Shown: positions 51,192 to 60,776 of the stretch, one piece after another
Layout of the letters: the number at the start of each line of letters is the position of its first letter
How positions within the stretch are numbered: the stretch's first letter is position 1
Assembly (NCBI RefSeq): GCF_004684345.1
Contig: NZ_CP038469.1
Coordinates: 4,464,001 to 4,528,000 of the forward strand
Source of the DNA: Citrobacter tructae
Lineage (GTDB): Bacteria; Pseudomonadota; Gammaproteobacteria; Enterobacterales; Enterobacteriaceae
DNA: 64,000 nucleotides
Direction: 5' to 3'
The notes under the pieces: model-generated
The model's input: only the letters and a program-made list of their open reading frames with translations
Databases searched by the model: none
What the model was told of the DNA's origin: nothing
Translations under genes and position numbers: made by a program

Positions 51192-51776
51192 TTATTTATA
51201 AATGACGGTATAATTCATAGCCGCAGTAATTGTGCCTGCCGCAGGCAGCGTTGAGCCTATTTGTTGATATTTGGCGATCAGATTAATTTGCGCATCACCC
51301 GCTGGGGTCGGTGACAATTGCACCTCATTTGAACCAGAAGCGAAATCAAGGGCGCGACCTGAGTTACCTGCATCGTCCACTTCAAAGCCGACATCGGTGG
51401 CTGCAACCGAAGCTCGAGCCGCTTCCAACAATGTGGTCTTACTGCCGGGGTTTTTACCGGTAAATACCACCACATAGCCGCTTCCCCCTGTAGCTCCACT
51501 ACAGCCGGTAAATTGCAATGTAAACGGAGTATCACCGGTGCTAGAACCATCACCGCTAAATAACTGGTTGGTGACTTTCGGCAATGTGACGGTTGTATTT
51601 GTTGGATTGGCGGTATTCACCACGCAGGTACTGGCAACAATTTCACCGGTAAAATGGACTGTCGCGGTGGCTTTAGAGTTTGCTGCGGGAGTGGTAACGT
51701 AACCTGGTGCCGCCGCACCAGCATTAGCAGCAAACAAAGCAACCAGCATAGTGCCGGTGAGTGTAGTTTTCTTCAT
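51192..51776 (-). CDS. Major fimbrial subunit
   Basis: FimA-type pilin of 194 residues with signal peptide MKKTTLTGTMLVALFAANAG up to AA. The conserved disulfide lies between ASTCVVN and FTGCSG, and the penultimate-tyrosine C-terminus is MNYTVIYK. The N-terminal extension ATATVHFTGEIV is the donor strand for the next subunit. It is first in the operon with GGAG ahead of the ATG. The leader region upstream is long and AT-rich; no recombinase gene lies nearby. Confidence 0.93.
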   Translation of the reverse strand: MKKTTLTGTMLVALFAANAGAAAPGYVTTPAANSKATATVHFTGEIVASTCVVNTANPTNTTVTLPKVTNQLFSGDGSSTGDTPFTLQFTGCSGATGGSGYVVVFTGKNPGSKTTLLEAARASVAATDVGFEVDDAGNSGRALDFASGSNEVQLSPTPAGDAQINLIAKYQQIGSTLPAAGTITAAMNYTVIYK

Positions 51777-52440
51777 CTTAACTCCGTTAAATTTATTATT
51801 TACCCAGAAGAGTACTTGTCAGAGGCGCTGATTCATCCGGAGTACATCAATGTCATAAAATGATGCAGGACTTCATTTGAAAGAAACGAATAACGTTCGT
51901 AAATTGCTCGGCAAGTAATCCGCTGCGGATATTATTTATTTTCGAAAAATAAGTAAACATAATTTTTAGCACGATGAAACTCTATTGGAATAATCTTTTT
52001 GATGATTTTTAACATGGTGTATACAAGATTATAAATAACATATTGAGTTATCCTTGTGGCGCATTTAACAAAATATCAATGTTGTCATTTATTCTATTTC
52101 GGTATTTTTTAGTAAGCAGGTTGGCCTGTGTTGAAAATGCTGTTGTTAGATGTATGTATTCGCAGAATGTTGATATTAGTGATATGTGATATTCATTTTT
52201 TTGTTGATTGCTTGCAGTGTGATTTTTATACTTGTAAAACCATGTTGGTCATCTCCGGTCATCGGAATTGCTACAATTATTTAAACTAAATTTTTTGTGC
52301 TGGATTTCATTTTTCTTCAATTTTGCACATCAGAATGATGATAATTCTAAGATCCTATCAGTAAGCATTACGCTTACAATAAGCTAGCTAATCATTGCAT
52401 TGTGAATATATTGCCCGGTTATTTTTCTGAAGGATATTAT

Positions 52441-52518
52441 ATACATTATGGATTTCGAGTTGCGGGAAGGCGGCAAGTGAGATAATCCCGAGGAGCTTAC
52501 TCCAGTTAGTGACTCAGG
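52441..52518. repeat. Truncated ERIC element
   Basis: TTCGAGTTGCGGGAAGGCGG followed by CAAGTGAG...CCCGAGGAGCTTACTCCAGTTAGTGACTCAGG matches the left end and core of ERIC. The second arm (a GGGTGAGCG...GCAACTTGAA-type end) is missing. About 75 of the usual 127 bases remain. Confidence 0.75.
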
Positions 52519-52723
52519 TATTTATCATACAATTTCACTCACTATTAGTTCATGAAATGTTATCTGTCAATGCGATTTTTGTTGCAGGCAATTATATTTT
52601 CTAATGTGTAAAATAAATCGAGCTTGATTTTAATAGTCAATAAAATCATATGGATGCTGGTATGTCGCGAGGTGTTCGTCACAACTTGCCGTCTTTTTTT
52701 TTACATTTGCTGACAATCTACCC

Positions 52724-52750
52724 TTGTTTTTTTTAAGCTTGTGATATAAT
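52724..52750 (+). promoter_or_regulatory. Candidate sigma-70 promoter of the exopolysaccharide operon
   Basis: A perfect TATAAT -10 box (52745-52750) with a TTGTTT -35 box (52724-52729) at a short 15-base spacing, 57 bases upstream of the first gene. The short spacer would make it weak without an activator. Confidence 0.45.
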
Positions 52751-52806
52751 TAACAATATGAAATAAGAAAAAAACAATTAAAGATCAATCGATAATAGGT
52801 TGAGAT

Positions 52807-54222
52807 ATGCTTAAAAATTCGCTAAAGATTAGCAGTCAAGGATATCCAGTGCTTCTGAAACTGGTCGATTTTCTTGTTATCAATATTACGCTGATTTTTA
52901 GCGCATACCTGTTAGGTATGGTACCATTTAATACTATTATTATCCTGAGTATTTTGTTCTCTACTTTCTTCTTATTATTCGCTGAATACACTAAAATGTA
53001 TCAGCAAAAGATAAAAACTATTGGTTTACGTAATCAGAAACGACTGCTTGGATGCACGCTTCTGGCTATCTTTTTTAACGAACTGCTCAGTATGATGGTT
53101 CTTGAACCTGACTCACTTGGATACCTGGAACCACTGGCACCTCCTTTTTGTTCAGCCATTATCTACTGGTATTTTATTCCGCTACCTTTTCTTTACTATA
53201 TCCGTCTCTTTCTTTTCAAATACTCCGCCAGAAAAAATATTCGTGTTGCTGTTATTGGGCTTACTGAAAATGGTCTGGCAGCGGAAAACGCATTGACCAC
53301 TGAATATGCCAATATCAAATTAGACCTGGCGTTTTATGATGAGCGCAGTCCATCCCGATGTGGTGAGGTGGTGGATAAAATAAAAAGCCCCTTTCGCGGC
53401 TCGGTGATCAATTTAGTTGAAGAAGCCAAGCAGGGGAATATAGATGAGATCTATATTGCGCTACCGATGGTGGCCTTACATCGAATTCGTCACTTTTTGG
53501 CGATGATGTCTGACACTACGGTTGATACCTATATTGTGCCTGATTTTTATACCTACAGTAACAATATGTCCAAACTACGGTCGATCCACAACCTGCAAAC
53601 CATCGGCATCTTTAGCTCTCCGTTTGAAGGCGCTGGATCATTTATTAAGCGGGCGGAAGATCTGGTTTTGGGCAGTATCATTATGGTGATGATTTCCTCA
53701 CTGATGTTAGCCATCGCTATTGGGATCAAACTCACCTCTCGCGGACCGGTTTTTTTCAAGCAAGACCGATATGGCCTGAGCGGGCAAAAAATTAAGGTCT
53801 GGAAGTTTCGCTCAATGCGGGTGATGGAGAACGCGGACACTGTTATTCAGGCCACAAAAAACGATCCACGGGTGACAAAATTCGGCAGTTTTTTACGTCG
53901 TACCTCACTCGATGAATTACCGCAATTTATTAATGTATTGCAGGGCAGTATGTCGATTGTCGGTCCCAGACCGCATGCGGTTACGCATAATGAGCAGTAT
54001 CGCAAGCAGGTCGAAAATTACATGATCCGCCATAAGGTGAAGCCAGGGATCACCGGTCTCGCGCAGATTAACGGGTTTCGCGGGGAAATCGATGCGCTTT
54101 ATAAGATGGAAAAACGAGTCCAGTATGACATTGAATATATTCAGAACTGGTCATTATGGCTGGATATAAAAATTATTATTAAAACTATTTTCAAAGGATT
54201 TGTCGGTAAGAATGCATACTAA
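52807..54222 (+). CDS. Undecaprenyl-phosphate glycosyl-1-phosphate transferase (WcaJ/CpsE type)
   Basis: Inner-membrane enzyme that starts a polysaccharide repeat by moving hexose-1-phosphate (probably glucose-1-P) from UDP-sugar to undecaprenyl phosphate. The product is 471 residues: four N-terminal helices (about 15-135), a CoA-binding-like Rossmann region (about 145-270), a membrane re-entrant helix, and the catalytic bacterial sugar transferase domain. That domain shows WKFRSMRVM, DPRVTKFGSFLRRTSLDELP, SIVGPRPHA and KPGITGLAQINGFRGE and the typical NAY C-terminus. It is the first gene of the exopolysaccharide operon. The sugar is inferred from the family. Confidence 0.92.
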   Translation: MLKNSLKISSQGYPVLLKLVDFLVINITLIFSAYLLGMVPFNTIIILSILFSTFFLLFAEYTKMYQQKIKTIGLRNQKRLLGCTLLAIFFNELLSMMVLEPDSLGYLEPLAPPFCSAIIYWYFIPLPFLYYIRLFLFKYSARKNIRVAVIGLTENGLAAENALTTEYANIKLDLAFYDERSPSRCGEVVDKIKSPFRGSVINLVEEAKQGNIDEIYIALPMVALHRIRHFLAMMSDTTVDTYIVPDFYTYSNNMSKLRSIHNLQTIGIFSSPFEGAGSFIKRAEDLVLGSIIMVMISSLMLAIAIGIKLTSRGPVFFKQDRYGLSGQKIKVWKFRSMRVMENADTVIQATKNDPRVTKFGSFLRRTSLDELPQFINVLQGSMSIVGPRPHAVTHNEQYRKQVENYMIRHKVKPGITGLAQINGFRGEIDALYKMEKRVQYDIEYIQNWSLWLDIKIIIKTIFKGFVGKNAY

Positions 54223-55498
54223 AATAATCGTTATTACCGGGATCGTGATATCGCAGTCCGCATGGGCTGATTTGACACCGAAATCACACATTGGCTTTGC
54301 GGGGATCGACTTCCAGGGCAAGGTTGCTGTGGATTATGGTTATGATGATAACGTGACTTATCAGCCACATAACCGCGATGCTAAAGGTTCCGCTTTTCAG
54401 AGTGCAGCGCCCGTGCTGAGTATGATCGGTGAGCGTGGCCAGGATAAGTATTTGCTGATGTATTCTGGCGATTACCGTCACTACTCCAGCGATTCCGCCG
54501 ACAACTATAACGATCATTTTTTCCGTTTTAACGGTGCCTGGCGCTACGGGCAAATGCACGGTTTAACCCTGAATCTGGAGGATTCGCTTGGGCATGAAGA
54601 TCGTGGCCGCGATATCACGGAAGGTTTTCTGCCGGGCCAGTTTCGCCAGTTTGGAATAACCTCGCCGTTATCGACGAATTTTATCAATAGTGAACTGCGC
54701 TACAGCTACGGAGCACCGGATGGGCGTGGTAAAGCGGAACTGGCGTTGTTATACAAAAAATTGACGTTCGGCAATACGTCAGATGTTCAGGATGCCAGTG
54801 AGGATTTTTACAATTACATCCAGCAGCAGGAGTGGCATGAAAATAGCCTGGTTGCGGAGATTTTTGATCAATACACCTCGAGAACGCGTTTTCGCTATAG
54901 CTTTATTACTAACCAACGTCATTACGATAACAACTCAGAAAAAGACAGTAATGAATACTATTTGTTGTACGGCCTGAAATCACAGTTGACGGGTAAAACC
55001 AATGTCGATATGAATATTTCGTGGTTGTACAAAACATTTGAAAACGATCCAAACTCGCATGATTTTAATGGTCTAAACTGGGACATAAAAGGAGAGTGGA
55101 AACCGTTACAACAGTCTGTTTTCACTGCGCACTCGTCGCAAAGTATTAAAGACCCATCGGAAGTTGGGGGATATATTTTGGTGACACAATATGGGGTTTC
55201 GTACCAGCATTTCTGGTTGGGTAATCGTTTTTCTACGCTGTTCGACTACTCATATACCACGGAAGACTATAAAAAACAGAACAAGGATCGGCATGATAAA
55301 AATGGTGTATTTAGCGTTACCATGAGCTATGACTATACGCCGTCGGTTAATTTTGAGATTAAATATCAGTTAGATACATTGAATTCTAATAAGGATACTG
55401 ATTCGTTTTATATCGGTCCCAATGACAATCAGGAAGTCATCAGAACGCTCGGTTATGATAATTCTATGATTATGCTTACAGCTAAGGTTCAGATCTAA
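54212..55498 (+). CDS. Outer-membrane beta-barrel protein of the exopolysaccharide operon
   Basis: A 428-residue protein with signal peptide MHTKIIVITGIVISQSAWA, then DLTPKSH. The mature part is alternating beta strands rich in aromatic residues and ends in a typical barrel-terminal strand. It resembles the BBP2-type barrels (PF10082) encoded beside exopolysaccharide export genes in many proteobacteria. Possible roles are secretion channel, surface anchoring or export assistance; none is proven. The ATG at 54212 overlaps the end of the preceding gene by 11 bases; an earlier TTG is possible. Confidence 0.78.
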   Translation: MHTKIIVITGIVISQSAWADLTPKSHIGFAGIDFQGKVAVDYGYDDNVTYQPHNRDAKGSAFQSAAPVLSMIGERGQDKYLLMYSGDYRHYSSDSADNYNDHFFRFNGAWRYGQMHGLTLNLEDSLGHEDRGRDITEGFLPGQFRQFGITSPLSTNFINSELRYSYGAPDGRGKAELALLYKKLTFGNTSDVQDASEDFYNYIQQQEWHENSLVAEIFDQYTSRTRFRYSFITNQRHYDNNSEKDSNEYYLLYGLKSQLTGKTNVDMNISWLYKTFENDPNSHDFNGLNWDIKGEWKPLQQSVFTAHSSQSIKDPSEVGGYILVTQYGVSYQHFWLGNRFSTLFDYSYTTEDYKKQNKDRHDKNGVFSVTMSYDYTPSVNFEIKYQLDTLNSNKDTDSFYIGPNDNQEVIRTLGYDNSMIMLTAKVQI

Positions 55499-55499
55499 A

Positions 55500-56057
55500 A
55501 TGAAAATAATAGAACTGTGCGCGTTTATGCTATTCAGTATCCTGTTGGTCGGATGCGCAACGTCCAGGCCACCATTAACGGACGATCCTGCTGCGAGTGC
55601 AGCGGATTACCATCTTGGTGCGGGGGATACGGTCAATATCGTGGTTTACGGTGAACCCGAGATGACCATGAAATTTATCGTTGATAAGAGTGGGACACTC
55701 AATTTCCCCTATATTGGCATGCTCGTATTAAAAGATAAAACGCCAGAACAGGTCAGTGCGGAATTAACGCAACGCCTGCGTAATGGTTATATGGTCAATC
55801 CTATGGTGACGGTCAGCGTCGCTGAATTCCGTAAATACTACGTTTCAGGCGAAGTGAAAAGCCCAAATGGTTTCGCGTATGAGCCGGGGCTTACCGTGGA
55901 GAAAGCCATTGCTCAGGCTGGCGGATTTACCGATCGTGCTGACCGTAAAGATATCAATATTCGCCAGTCGGGCAGCAATCAACTGCTGGAGAATGTGGAT
56001 TTAACGCACTCGGTGCGTCCTGGGGACGTCGTGATCATTGGCATGGGGTTCTTCTAA
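55500..56057 (+). CDS. Short Wza-like polysaccharide export lipoprotein
   Basis: A 185-residue lipoprotein: signal peptide with lipobox LLVGC (Cys19), then a polysaccharide export (Poly_export) domain (about 36-115, YHLGAGDTVNIVVYGEPEMT) and one SLBB domain (about 110-180, YYVSGEVKSPNGFAYEPGLT). At half the length of Wza (about 380) it lacks the further SLBB repeats and the C-terminal outer-membrane helix. A separate outer-membrane protein may therefore be needed, and the barrel encoded directly upstream is the natural candidate. It starts two bases after that gene's stop. Confidence 0.9.
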   Translation: MKIIELCAFMLFSILLVGCATSRPPLTDDPAASAADYHLGAGDTVNIVVYGEPEMTMKFIVDKSGTLNFPYIGMLVLKDKTPEQVSAELTQRLRNGYMVNPMVTVSVAEFRKYYVSGEVKSPNGFAYEPGLTVEKAIAQAGGFTDRADRKDINIRQSGSNQLLENVDLTHSVRPGDVVIIGMGFF

Positions 56058-56059
56058 CG

Positions 56060-58189
56060 ATGAAATTATCTATAGTCGAAAACGGCAAAAAACGAGAAAA
56101 CACAGTTGAACTCTCCCGTTTTGCCAAAGAACTGAAAAAGAATGCCTGGAAAATCGCGCTTACCGGAATTATTGCCGGGGCGGTGGCATATCCCTTGATC
56201 AGCATGATGACATCAAAGTATGTGTCGACGGCGACGGTGCTGATTAAGGCACAAGCCGATAACGTTTCGCCGTTTCCACAGGTTGATGGTTTTGATTCAA
56301 CGCGTAGCGGCTACTACGAGACGCAATATGCGCTGATGCAGTCGCGAATTATCCTTGAGCAGGCGGTACGCGACCTGAAGCTGGATGAAAATCCTGATTT
56401 CCATGGCGATAAATCGGCGGTAGCTGGGGCCGATAGCAGTGAACATCAGCAGCAGAGAGTTGACCAGGCTCTGAAGACTTTGTCGCAACACCTGAAGGTT
56501 ATCGGCATTCGCACGACCAATCTGGCCTCTATTTCCTATGAATCCCCTTCACCGCAGCGTTCGGCAGAGATAGCCAACGGCGTCGCGCAGGCTTTTATCA
56601 ACTACACGGTCGAGCAAAAGCGGCAAAAAGTGGAGAAAGCGAAAGCGCTGAATGCTGAAAAGATGGAAGAGATTCAGGCGTCGATCGCCAAACAAAAAGA
56701 GGAGATGGATGGCTACCTGAAAAATGCCGGATTGTTAACCTTCCGCGGTATCGATGGTTTTGAAACCGAGCAGCTTAGCATTGTGACTAATCGTCTGGCC
56801 GATGCGACCCAGCGTCGGGTCGCGGCGGAGTCGGTGTATAACGAAGTGAATAGCGGAGGGAAATCCCTCGCGAGCATCATTTCACAGCCATCAGTTTCTG
56901 ACCATGCCCAGATTCAGGATTTACGCATCGCGCTGATTCAGGCGCAGCGCACGCTGTCGGAACAGCGAAAACTGTATGGACCGAAACACGCGACGATATT
57001 AAAAGCGGAAGCCGACGTTCTGTCGATCCAGAGCCAAACGGCGCGGGTCCTTGGCGAACTGAAAGCAGGGTTGCGTCAGCAATATCTGGCCACGCTTGCG
57101 GATGAAAATAACTACCGGCAGCAGTTGGCGCAGCAAAAAGAGATATTCCAGAAAATGGCGTCAAAACGGGATATCTACAACAGCCAAAAACTGTCGCTGG
57201 ATAAAATGGAAGATCTGTATAAAACCCTTTATCAGCGGACTCAGGAGCTGTCGCTGTCTGGCGTCAATGCCGATGCGGTGCTGTACGATCCTGCAGTGCC
57301 CCCGCTGAAACCGGTTAAGCCGAATAAGTCATTACTGTTGGTGATGGTGGTCTTGATGGCGGTGTTGTTTAGCATCCTGTACTTCATCGTCAAAGCGGCA
57401 ATGGACAACTCCATTCACACCCTGAGCCGCATGAGCAAATGCCTTAATCTCGCTCCGCTGGGTGAGATCCGTCGGTTTAGCGGGGTAACCGGGCGTGCGC
57501 AAGTTCGGGATATGATTTTGAAGAACCCGCTGAATGCCGACATCGTTCACGGTATCCGCACCCGGATAATGCTCGATAGCAGGCCATTACAGATCGTCGC
57601 TGTGGCTTCCACTGAGCACGGTGAGGGGCGTTCTCTGCTGGCTAATTTACTGGCAAGCTCGTTCAGTTTTGATCAGAAAACGCTGCTTATTGATGCCGAT
57701 TTTTTCAATAACGATGGCTTGTCTTCTGAGCTTGCTACCGCAGCATCTGTGGGTGTGGCGGAGCTGCTGCGCGGCGAAGCAGTACTGGAAAACGTGCGGA
57801 TTACGATCAATGAGAATCTTGATTTCATCCCGCGCGGTAAGTCCACCATCTCTTCTTTATTGATGCTGTCGTCGGGAAATGTTGAACCCTTGATGCGCGA
57901 GCTGAGGTCGCACTATAAGCGCATTATTATTGATGTTGCTGCGGTGAATCAGAGCCAGGATATTCAGCTGATTAAGCGAGCCGCCGACGGGGTTGTGTTT
58001 ATCGTGAAAGCTGGAGTGGGGTCGGTGCAGACTATTACCCATGCGCTGGAAACGATAGAGGATAATCATGGGGTGGTGATTGGCGCGGTGCTGAACGGGG
58101 TCGAGGAAAAAAACCTCGAAACGCAAGAAGGGCTGCGTTCATTGAACTTCAGTACTGACCAACTGATGACGACGCCAGGCCGCGTATGA
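56060..58189 (+). CDS. Wzc/GumC-like polysaccharide co-polymerase with degenerate ATPase site
   Basis: A 709-residue inner-membrane protein. A Wzz-type periplasmic domain with long coiled coil (about 180-400) lies between two helices (about 32-50 and 422-443). The C-terminal cytosolic part is a BY-kinase-like ATPase domain, but Walker A reads HGEGRSLL (Arg524 replaces the Lys of GxGKS). The Walker A' (LLIDADF) and Walker B (IIIDVAAV) Asps are kept. The C-terminus has no tyrosine cluster. Autophosphorylation is therefore doubtful; the domain may only bind nucleotide or act structurally. It controls chain length and links polymerase to export. No wzb phosphatase gene is present nearby. The stop overlaps the next start (ATGA). 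Confidence 0.88.
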   Translation: MKLSIVENGKKRENTVELSRFAKELKKNAWKIALTGIIAGAVAYPLISMMTSKYVSTATVLIKAQADNVSPFPQVDGFDSTRSGYYETQYALMQSRIILEQAVRDLKLDENPDFHGDKSAVAGADSSEHQQQRVDQALKTLSQHLKVIGIRTTNLASISYESPSPQRSAEIANGVAQAFINYTVEQKRQKVEKAKALNAEKMEEIQASIAKQKEEMDGYLKNAGLLTFRGIDGFETEQLSIVTNRLADATQRRVAAESVYNEVNSGGKSLASIISQPSVSDHAQIQDLRIALIQAQRTLSEQRKLYGPKHATILKAEADVLSIQSQTARVLGELKAGLRQQYLATLADENNYRQQLAQQKEIFQKMASKRDIYNSQKLSLDKMEDLYKTLYQRTQELSLSGVNADAVLYDPAVPPLKPVKPNKSLLLVMVVLMAVLFSILYFIVKAAMDNSIHTLSRMSKCLNLAPLGEIRRFSGVTGRAQVRDMILKNPLNADIVHGIRTRIMLDSRPLQIVAVASTEHGEGRSLLANLLASSFSFDQKTLLIDADFFNNDGLSSELATAASVGVAELLRGEAVLENVRITINENLDFIPRGKSTISSLLMLSSGNVEPLMRELRSHYKRIIIDVAAVNQSQDIQLIKRAADGVVFIVKAGVGSVQTITHALETIEDNHGVVIGAVLNGVEEKNLETQEGLRSLNFSTDQLMTTPGRV

Positions 58190-59397
58190 GTCTACTGAAG
58201 AGCGCTTCCACGATAGCCGGTTCATCTGTCATTTCGCAGTTGATTGGTGCGCTGTCTATCTGGTTGATCTCACACAAGTATGACATGGCCGAGGTCGGGC
58301 TGTATGCGCTTAACTACAGTATTGCCGTGGTGGGCGCTCAGGTCTGTACCTTTGCTTCACAGCTGTTAATTCCTAAACAGCAGGACGACGAACTGGTGCA
58401 GAATGTCGTGTTTTGTCTGATTCAAAGCACGATTATTGCGCTACCGTATGCCGTACTGACCGCGTGGTTGTTTCACCAGAATATCCTGTTTCTCTATTTG
58501 CTGACGCTGGCAACGGCATGGGTTTTAATTTCGGAAAACCTGTCGCTACGCACGGCCAACTTTCGTTTTCTGATCTTCCAGCGTATTTCTGTTTCTGTAG
58601 TGGTGTTGCTTTCTGTACTGCTTACGCACCAGGTGCAGCTGTTTTATTGGTCGTGGGCGTGCGCGACGATGGTGCTGACTATAAGCTGTATTTTACATTC
58701 GTTTGATATTCGCTCGGTGACGTCTCAGCATCTTCGCCCAATGAATAATTGGCTGTTCTTTAAGGAAAATATTCATCACATCAGCAAAGTCGGTAGCGCT
58801 GAGGTGCTGGCGATGGCCAGCAGTAATTTGCCGATTATGCTGATTAACTTCTGGTTCTCGGCGCTGACTGCGGGCTATTTTTCCGTCGTCAGTCGATTCT
58901 GTCTGGCACCGGTGGTGATTATTGGCAATGCGGTGCGCAATACCATTTTCTCCAAGTGGTCTATTGATTTTCGAAATAACACCTTTAATTATCAGGAATA
59001 TACGAAGGTCCGTTTGCTGCTGTTAGTGCTCGGGGTGGTGTGTACCCTCGGGGTCTTTATTTTCTATCCCGTTGTGATGCGGCTTGGATTTAGTGAAGAC
59101 TGGATTAACTCTATTGAGACATCACGCTATATGTTGCCCTATTTGTTCCCGGCGCTGGCGATCAGTCCTTTGACGGTGATTGAGCTTATTTTTGGCTCCC
59201 ATCGCTATTTTCTGCGCATCCAACTGGAACAGCTGGCGATCGTGTTACTCGCTTTTGTTATCACGCCCTATTTTTATAAAGACTATGCAACGTCGGTTAT
59301 CTTGTTTTCTTCACTGACATTTATTCGCTATGCCTTCATTTATCTGAAAATGAACAAGCGAGCCAATCTTCTGAAAGACAGGCCGGTGATACTATGA
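58186..59397 (+). CDS. Wzx-like polysaccharide flippase
   Basis: A 403-residue inner-membrane protein with about 12 hydrophobic segments. The N-terminal LLKSASTIAGSSVISQLIGALSIW block is typical of the MOP/PST (RfbX) family that flips undecaprenyl-linked repeats. It overlaps the co-polymerase gene and the polymerase gene by four bases each, so the three are translationally coupled. Low identity between such flippases is usual; assignment rests on topology and position. Confidence 0.82.
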   Translation: MSLLKSASTIAGSSVISQLIGALSIWLISHKYDMAEVGLYALNYSIAVVGAQVCTFASQLLIPKQQDDELVQNVVFCLIQSTIIALPYAVLTAWLFHQNILFLYLLTLATAWVLISENLSLRTANFRFLIFQRISVSVVVLLSVLLTHQVQLFYWSWACATMVLTISCILHSFDIRSVTSQHLRPMNNWLFFKENIHHISKVGSAEVLAMASSNLPIMLINFWFSALTAGYFSVVSRFCLAPVVIIGNAVRNTIFSKWSIDFRNNTFNYQEYTKVRLLLLVLGVVCTLGVFIFYPVVMRLGFSEDWINSIETSRYMLPYLFPALAISPLTVIELIFGSHRYFLRIQLEQLAIVLLAFVITPYFYKDYATSVILFSSLTFIRYAFIYLKMNKRANLLKDRPVIL

Positions 59398-60776
59398 CTC
59401 TGAATACCGGATATTATTTACAGGTATATACCTTTATCACGCTGATTCTGTGTGGTCTGGTGCAATATTTTACCGGTATGCAGTCGGTGCTGTGGATCCC
59501 GTTTTTTCTGACGCTGCTGATGGTTGGATTAATGGTGATGCAAACACGTGAGAGCCCGCTGCATCTGGATGCTCAGGAAACCATTATTCTTGCGCTGTAT
59601 TTCTCTTTTCTGGTGTTGGCAGGGACTTCGACGCTGCTGCAGGGCGGGATCACCGTTGCGATTGTAGCCTTTAAAAACGAAATTGCACTGTCGCTGGTCA
59701 TGATCTGTTTGCTGTTGGGATTCTGCCGGGAGTCGCAGATTTATCGGGCAACGCGCTATCTGTATTGGGTGTTTTATGCGCAAATCCCGGTGATGATCTA
59801 TCAGGTATTGTTGGTGGTTCCCCAGCGCGTGGCTCAGCGCGGCGAAGAGGAAAAATGGGACTCGGTGGTGGGGACGTTTGGCGGCGACCCAATGGGCGGC
59901 GGTAATACGGCCGCAATGGGGTTATTTTGCCTGCTGATTATGTTGCTCAAACTCTCGGAATATAAACACGGACTGACAACGTTTAAATCCATGGCGCTGC
60001 ATATTATTCTTGGATTTGGGCTGTGTATCATTGGCGAAGTGAAGTTTGTCATCCTGCTTTCACCGGTGTTCCTCGCCTGGGTATGGATTTCACCGAGCTA
60101 TGTTAAAGACATCAATAGAATAAACCTCAAAACGTTGTTGATGATTGTCGCGAGCATGCTGGTGCTCATTGGCCTGTCGATTATGATTTTGGCCTGGTAT
60201 TATTCCTCGGCTTTTGGCGGCGATCCGACAAAAAGTGCCTTCAGCGTTTTCATCGATTCACTCAGCTATATCTTTGACCCTAACTACATCATGTCTACCG
60301 GAGAACTGGGGCGCTTCACGACGTTTCTGTTCTGGCTTAAAAATAACGATCTTTGGGGACTGTCCGGTACGCTATTTGGTTACGGACTGAACGCAACGAA
60401 CAGCGGAAGCACGGTATCCCCAGGGTTTTTGAATATTATCTATAACCTGATTCTGGACTCCACGTCTCTGAGTATGCTGCTGTGGGAAATAGGCGTTATT
60501 GGCACGCTGCTGTTTATTGGCCTGTTTATTTATATTCTGAAAGTGTGTCAGCCAAAGCCCGTGCTGGCGCTTGAACAACTGGACCACCAGGACCTGCAAT
60601 TATTGAGCTTTGCGCCAGCGTATAACGCTTTTGCAATCGCTTGTTTAGTGAGCTTACCTTACAGCCAGATACTGATGATAACGCCGATGTTACAGTTCTT
60701 GTTTTATCTCTCCCTCGGTTCAAGTTTAGTGATTCGTCGCACTGTTCTTCGCAGTGCAGGAGGAGGGTATGGATAA
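59394..60776 (+). CDS. Wzy-like polysaccharide polymerase
   Basis: A 460-residue inner-membrane protein with about 11 helices and one larger periplasmic loop (about residues 270-350, containing GELGRFTTFLFWLKNNDLWG), the O-antigen ligase/polymerase layout. It joins repeat units on the periplasmic side. It starts inside the flippase stop (ATGA) and ends eight bases inside the next glycosyltransferase gene. The family has little sequence conservation, so the call depends on topology and operon position. Confidence 0.78.
   Translation: MTLNTGYYLQVYTFITLILCGLVQYFTGMQSVLWIPFFLTLLMVGLMVMQTRESPLHLDAQETIILALYFSFLVLAGTSTLLQGGITVAIVAFKNEIALSLVMICLLLGFCRESQIYRATRYLYWVFYAQIPVMIYQVLLVVPQRVAQRGEEEKWDSVVGTFGGDPMGGGNTAAMGLFCLLIMLLKLSEYKHGLTTFKSMALHIILGFGLCIIGEVKFVILLSPVFLAWVWISPSYVKDINRINLKTLLMIVASMLVLIGLSIMILAWYYSSAFGGDPTKSAFSVFIDSLSYIFDPNYIMSTGELGRFTTFLFWLKNNDLWGLSGTLFGYGLNATNSGSTVSPGFLNIIYNLILDSTSLSMLLWEIGVIGTLLFIGLFIYILKVCQPKPVLALEQLDHQDLQLLSFAPAYNAFAIACLVSLPYSQILMITPMLQFLFYLSLGSSLVIRRTVLRSAGGGYG

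Larger units (their letters stand above)
51777..52806. other. AT-rich divergent intergenic region, fimbriae/exopolysaccharide
   Basis: A 1030-base interval without a credible gene. It must carry the fimbrial promoter (leftward) and the exopolysaccharide promoter (rightward). Very AT-rich runs fit silencing by H-NS/StpA. A truncated ERIC and one promoter candidate are listed separately. I found no JUMPstart/ops sequence (GGCGGTAG-type), which RfaH-dependent polysaccharide operons usually carry. Confidence 0.5.

Noticed and set aside
51777..52440. Invertible phase-variation element upstream of the major fimbrial subunit
   Set aside because: No convincing long inverted repeats and no FimB/FimE-type recombinase gene in the vicinity.
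52441..52518. JUMPstart/ops sequence before the exopolysaccharide operon (GAAGGCGGCAAG)
   Set aside because: It resembles ops only by chance; the surrounding bases match the ERIC consensus.
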